A stretch of DNA of 42,473 bases from Mesorhizobium metallidurans STM 2683 (GTDB lineage: Bacteria > Pseudomonadota > Alphaproteobacteria > Rhizobiales > Rhizobiaceae): the NCBI RefSeq assembly GCF_000350085.1, contig NZ_CAUM01000132.1, forward strand, positions 1 through 42,473. Reading direction: 5' to 3'. Positions within the stretch are counted from its first letter, which is position 1; each line of letters begins with the position of its first letter. Both the position numbers and the translations under genes were made by a program. This document shows positions 39,906-42,473 of the stretch, piece by piece. Below the pieces are notes generated by a model. The model was not told the origin of the DNA, did no database searches, and saw only the letters and a program-made list of their open reading frames with translations.

Positions 39906-42218
39906 CTATTTCGGCAGCGTGTAGGCCATCACATAGTCGCCCGCCTTAGTGCCGACCGAGCCATGGCCGCCGGCGACGATGACCACGAACTGGCGCCCGT
40001 CGGTGACAGTGTAGGTCATTGGCGTCGACTGTCCGCCGGCCGGCAACCGCGTCTGCCAGAGCTGCTTGCCTGATGTCAGATCATAAGCGCGCAAATAGTC
40101 GTCGACCGCAGCCCCCAGGAACGCGATGCCGCCGGCGGTGATCATCGGCCCGCCTATGCCGGGCACGCCGACCTTGAACGGCAGCGGCAGCGGCGTCATG
40201 TCGTAGACGGTGCCGTTGCGGTGCTTGTAGGCGATCTTGCCGGTCCTGAGATCGGCGCCCGCCACATAGCCCCAGGGCGGCGCCTGGCAAGGCACTCCAA
40301 GCGGCGACAGGAACGGCCCCATCACCACCGCATAGGGCGCGCCCTCGTTGCGGTTGAGGCCCTGCTCGCTGCCTTTGCTGTCATCCGGCGGCGGCACGTC
40401 GGCGCGTGGCACAAGCCGGGACGTGAAGGCCAGATAGGTCGGCATGCCGAACATCACCTGGCGGACCGGATCGACGGCGACGCCGCCCCAGTTGAAGGTG
40501 CCGAAATTGCCGGGATAGACCAGCGAACCCTGCACCGAGGGCGGCGTATAGCGGCCCTCATAGCGCAGGCCCTGGAATTCGATCCGGCACGCCAGCTGGT
40601 CGAACATGGTGATGCCCCACATGTCGGCGCCGGTCAGCGGCTTCGGCATGAAGGTGAGATCGGAGACCGGCTGCGTCGGCGCGGTGCGCTCGCCCTCGAT
40701 CGCGCCGCCCGGCGCCGGAACCTCGTTGACCGGAATGATCGGCTCGCCCGTGCGCCGGTCGAGCACGTAGAGGTCGCCCTGCTTCGTCGGTCCGACCAGC
40801 GCCGGCACCACGCCACTGGCCGTGGTGATGTCGACCAGCGTCGGCTGCGCCGGCACGTCCATGTCCCAGAGGTCGTGGTGCACGGTCTGCCGCACCCAAC
40901 GGAACTGCCCGGTATTGAGATCGAGCGCGGTGATCGAGGAGGAGAATTTCTCGACATTGGCGCTGCGCCCGGCGCCGAGCTGGTCCGGCGTCTGGTTGCC
41001 GAGCGGCACGTAGAGCAGGCCGAGCTTCTCGTCGGCGCTTGCCGTCGACCACATGTTGGGCGAGTTGTGGGTGTAGGTCTCGCCTTGTGCCAGCGGCGTC
41101 GTCTGGTCGGGATTGCCGGAATCCCAGTTCCAGATCAGGGCGCCGGTGTCGACGTCGAAGGCGCGGATGACGCCGGACGGCTCCTCGGTCGAATAATTGT
41201 CGTTGACCGCGCCGCCGACGATGATCTTGCCGCCTGATATCAATGGCGCCGAGGTCGAATAGTAATAGCCCGACTTCGGAAAGGGCATGTTCGCCATCAG
41301 GTTCAGCGTGCCGCCCTCGGCGAAGGCCGGACAGACCTGCCCGTTCGCCGCGTCGAGCGCGATCAGCCGCGCATCGGAGGTCGGCAGATAGACGCGCGCG
41401 GCGCAGGGCTGGCCGGCGGCGATCTTGGCGTCGGCATAATAGGACACGCCGCGGCAGGTCTGGTGCTGGCGGTCCTTGTCCGGCTTGACCTGTGGATCGT
41501 AGCGCCATTTCTCCGTGCCGGTCGCGGCGTCGATGGCAATGGCGAAATTGTGCGGCGTGCAGATGTAGAGCGTATCGCCGACCTTCAGCGGCGTCACCTG
41601 ATAGGTCGTCTCGCCGATGTCGTCGGGCCCCTTCACATCGCCGGTGCGGTAGGTCCAGGCCGGCTGCAGCTTCGCCACATTGTCTGGAGTGATCTGGTCG
41701 AGCGGCGAATAGCGCTGGCCATACTGCGTGCGACCGTAATAGTGCCATTCGCCGGCAGGCACCTCGCCGCCGAGATCGGCGGTCGGCGTCACCTTGTCGG
41801 TGCTGAGCTGGCCGGCGATATCCTTCGGATCCGCCGTCATCGAATAGCCGGCGACGCCAAGCGAGGCCAGCACGGCTAGAATCAGGGGCGCCCGGCCGTC
41901 CGGGCCAGTGAGCCCCCGCCGCGCCCATGGCGTCAGCAGCCACAGCGCCAGTAGGACGATGACACCGCCACGCGGACCGAGCTCCCACCAGTCGAAGCCG
42001 ATCTCCCAGACCGCCCAGGCGAGCGTGCCGAGCACGATCGCCGCATAAAGCCACAACGCCAGGGATTTGCGCCTGTAGAGCAGCCAGGCAGCGATGAGGA
42101 AGGCGAGACCGGCTATGGCGTAATACCAACTGCCGCCCAGCATCGCGAGCCAAATGCCGCCGCCGCCGAGTGCCAGGCCGATGAGGAAAAGGATCACGGC
42201 GGTAAGGACGGTTGCCAT
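39906..42218 (-). CDS. gcd: Membrane-bound PQQ-dependent glucose dehydrogenase
   Basis: A 770-residue quinoprotein. Five hydrophobic helices in the first about 130 residues anchor it in the inner membrane and bind ubiquinone. The rest is an eight-bladed propeller facing the periplasm (WHYYGRTQYGQRYSPLDQI, with repeated tryptophan-docking blades such as GTEKWRYDPQ and GKQLWQTRLPAGG). It oxidises glucose to gluconolactone and feeds electrons to the respiratory chain; in soil bacteria the gluconate dissolves mineral phosphate. PQQ must be supplied from elsewhere, as no pqq genes are here. AAGGAG precedes the ATG. Confidence 0.93.
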   Translation of the reverse strand: MATVLTAVILFLIGLALGGGGIWLAMLGGSWYYAIAGLAFLIAAWLLYRRKSLALWLYAAIVLGTLAWAVWEIGFDWWELGPRGGVIVLLALWLLTPWARRGLTGPDGRAPLILAVLASLGVAGYSMTADPKDIAGQLSTDKVTPTADLGGEVPAGEWHYYGRTQYGQRYSPLDQITPDNVAKLQPAWTYRTGDVKGPDDIGETTYQVTPLKVGDTLYICTPHNFAIAIDAATGTEKWRYDPQVKPDKDRQHQTCRGVSYYADAKIAAGQPCAARVYLPTSDARLIALDAANGQVCPAFAEGGTLNLMANMPFPKSGYYYSTSAPLISGGKIIVGGAVNDNYSTEEPSGVIRAFDVDTGALIWNWDSGNPDQTTPLAQGETYTHNSPNMWSTASADEKLGLLYVPLGNQTPDQLGAGRSANVEKFSSSITALDLNTGQFRWVRQTVHHDLWDMDVPAQPTLVDITTASGVVPALVGPTKQGDLYVLDRRTGEPIIPVNEVPAPGGAIEGERTAPTQPVSDLTFMPKPLTGADMWGITMFDQLACRIEFQGLRYEGRYTPPSVQGSLVYPGNFGTFNWGGVAVDPVRQVMFGMPTYLAFTSRLVPRADVPPPDDSKGSEQGLNRNEGAPYAVVMGPFLSPLGVPCQAPPWGYVAGADLRTGKIAYKHRNGTVYDMTPLPLPFKVGVPGIGGPMITAGGIAFLGAAVDDYLRAYDLTSGKQLWQTRLPAGGQSTPMTYTVTDGRQFVVIVAGGHGSVGTKAGDYVMAYTLPK

Positions 42219-42473
42219 AACGACACTCCTTCAAGCGCAGCAGGCGAGCGGCCGAAAACCGCCGTTCCAAAATGGAAACGTAGCCCGCAATTGATTCTGT
42301 TTCATCTCGCCGCCGCAGTTTTCCGCTCGCCTGCACGCGGTGTCAAATTAGCAAGACAACATCCTTCGATACCGCAGGCATTGATCCGCCCTATCCTTGG
42401 TCCTGCTGTCACTCACGTTGAAATGACAGGGCGTGGCATTCGCCATTCTTCTGCCTGCTAAGGACAGTCGTCA

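Noticed and set aside
40558..42336. Second long minus-strand frame (592 codons) overlapping gcd
   Set aside because: It is an arginine-rich out-of-frame shadow of the glucose dehydrogenase, which has clear quinoprotein motifs.

Overview
The window is high-GC, densely packed DNA and reads as a chromosome segment of a rhizobial alphaproteobacterium, most likely Mesorhizobium or a close relative. The clearest evidence is a circularly permuted two-piece tmRNA gene (about 21911-22230) whose tag reads ANDNYAEARLAA. It is supported by an alphaproteobacterial SspB, an hflK-hflC-DUF2065-degP block, CobF of aerobic B12 synthesis, DUF4169, DUF4424, DUF2853 and many promoters of the CTTGAC-N17-CTATAT type. 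I saw no tRNA, rRNA, CRISPR array, phage or complete insertion sequence.

Layout. The left edge cuts an ISAs1-type transposase (1-153). It is followed by a flavin monooxygenase with an NTF2-like N-terminal domain (493-2295). A minus-strand regulator unit (XRE-cupin, a small unknown gene, a GNAT acetyltransferase) ends in a deletion that joins the GNAT out of frame to the tail of a DUF1269 gene (2350-3873). A HerA-like ATPase and a diguanylate cyclase converge on a 143-bp palindromic element (5928-6070). miaA and serB diverge from a 34-bp gap. Next come the membrane and periplasmic proteolysis group (hflK, hflC, DUF2065, degP) with folA and DUF4424 upstream, and then cobF, whose stop codon lies inside an octamer repeat.

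From 16.2 to 19.7 kb is a molybdate module: modA-modB-modC, a short modE lacking a molybdate-binding part, two candidate ModE operators, and a divergent mop-like molbindin gene broken by a one-base deletion. Downstream of thyA and translationally coupled to it lie a HEPN-like gene (frameshifted) and an unknown partner (in-frame stop). Three adjacent genes are therefore broken between 19.45 and 20.46 kb. The tmRNA gene, ddl, a LysR/MFS divergent pair, a Bcr/CflA-type MFS exporter divergent from a TetR regulator, then sspB, DUF4169 and a ribbon-helix-helix gene follow. The last third holds a very large AsmA-family protein with a TolA-like charged tail, two unknown genes, a GlcD/D-lactate dehydrogenase-type flavoenzyme, a thioesterase, an Lrp/EamA divergent pair with a perfect split inverted repeat, a Tat-signal-like dienelactone hydrolase, and a membrane PQQ glucose dehydrogenase.

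How the genes fit together. Protein quality control recurs: the tmRNA tags stalled nascent chains, SspB is the adaptor that hands tagged proteins to ClpXP, HflKC modulates FtsH, and DegP acts in the periplasm. thyA and folA are the two halves of the thymidylate cycle. Local regulators (XRE, ModE, LysR, TetR, Lrp) sit beside their likely targets, and several have visible inverted repeats in the shared upstream DNA. I found no convincing new multi-gene system. The best leads are the broken HEPN/partner pair after thyA, the repeat-supplied cobF stop, the long palindrome, and two regulators whose promoters predict leaderless mRNAs. The gap 22231-22398 between the tmRNA and ddl holds nothing I can support.
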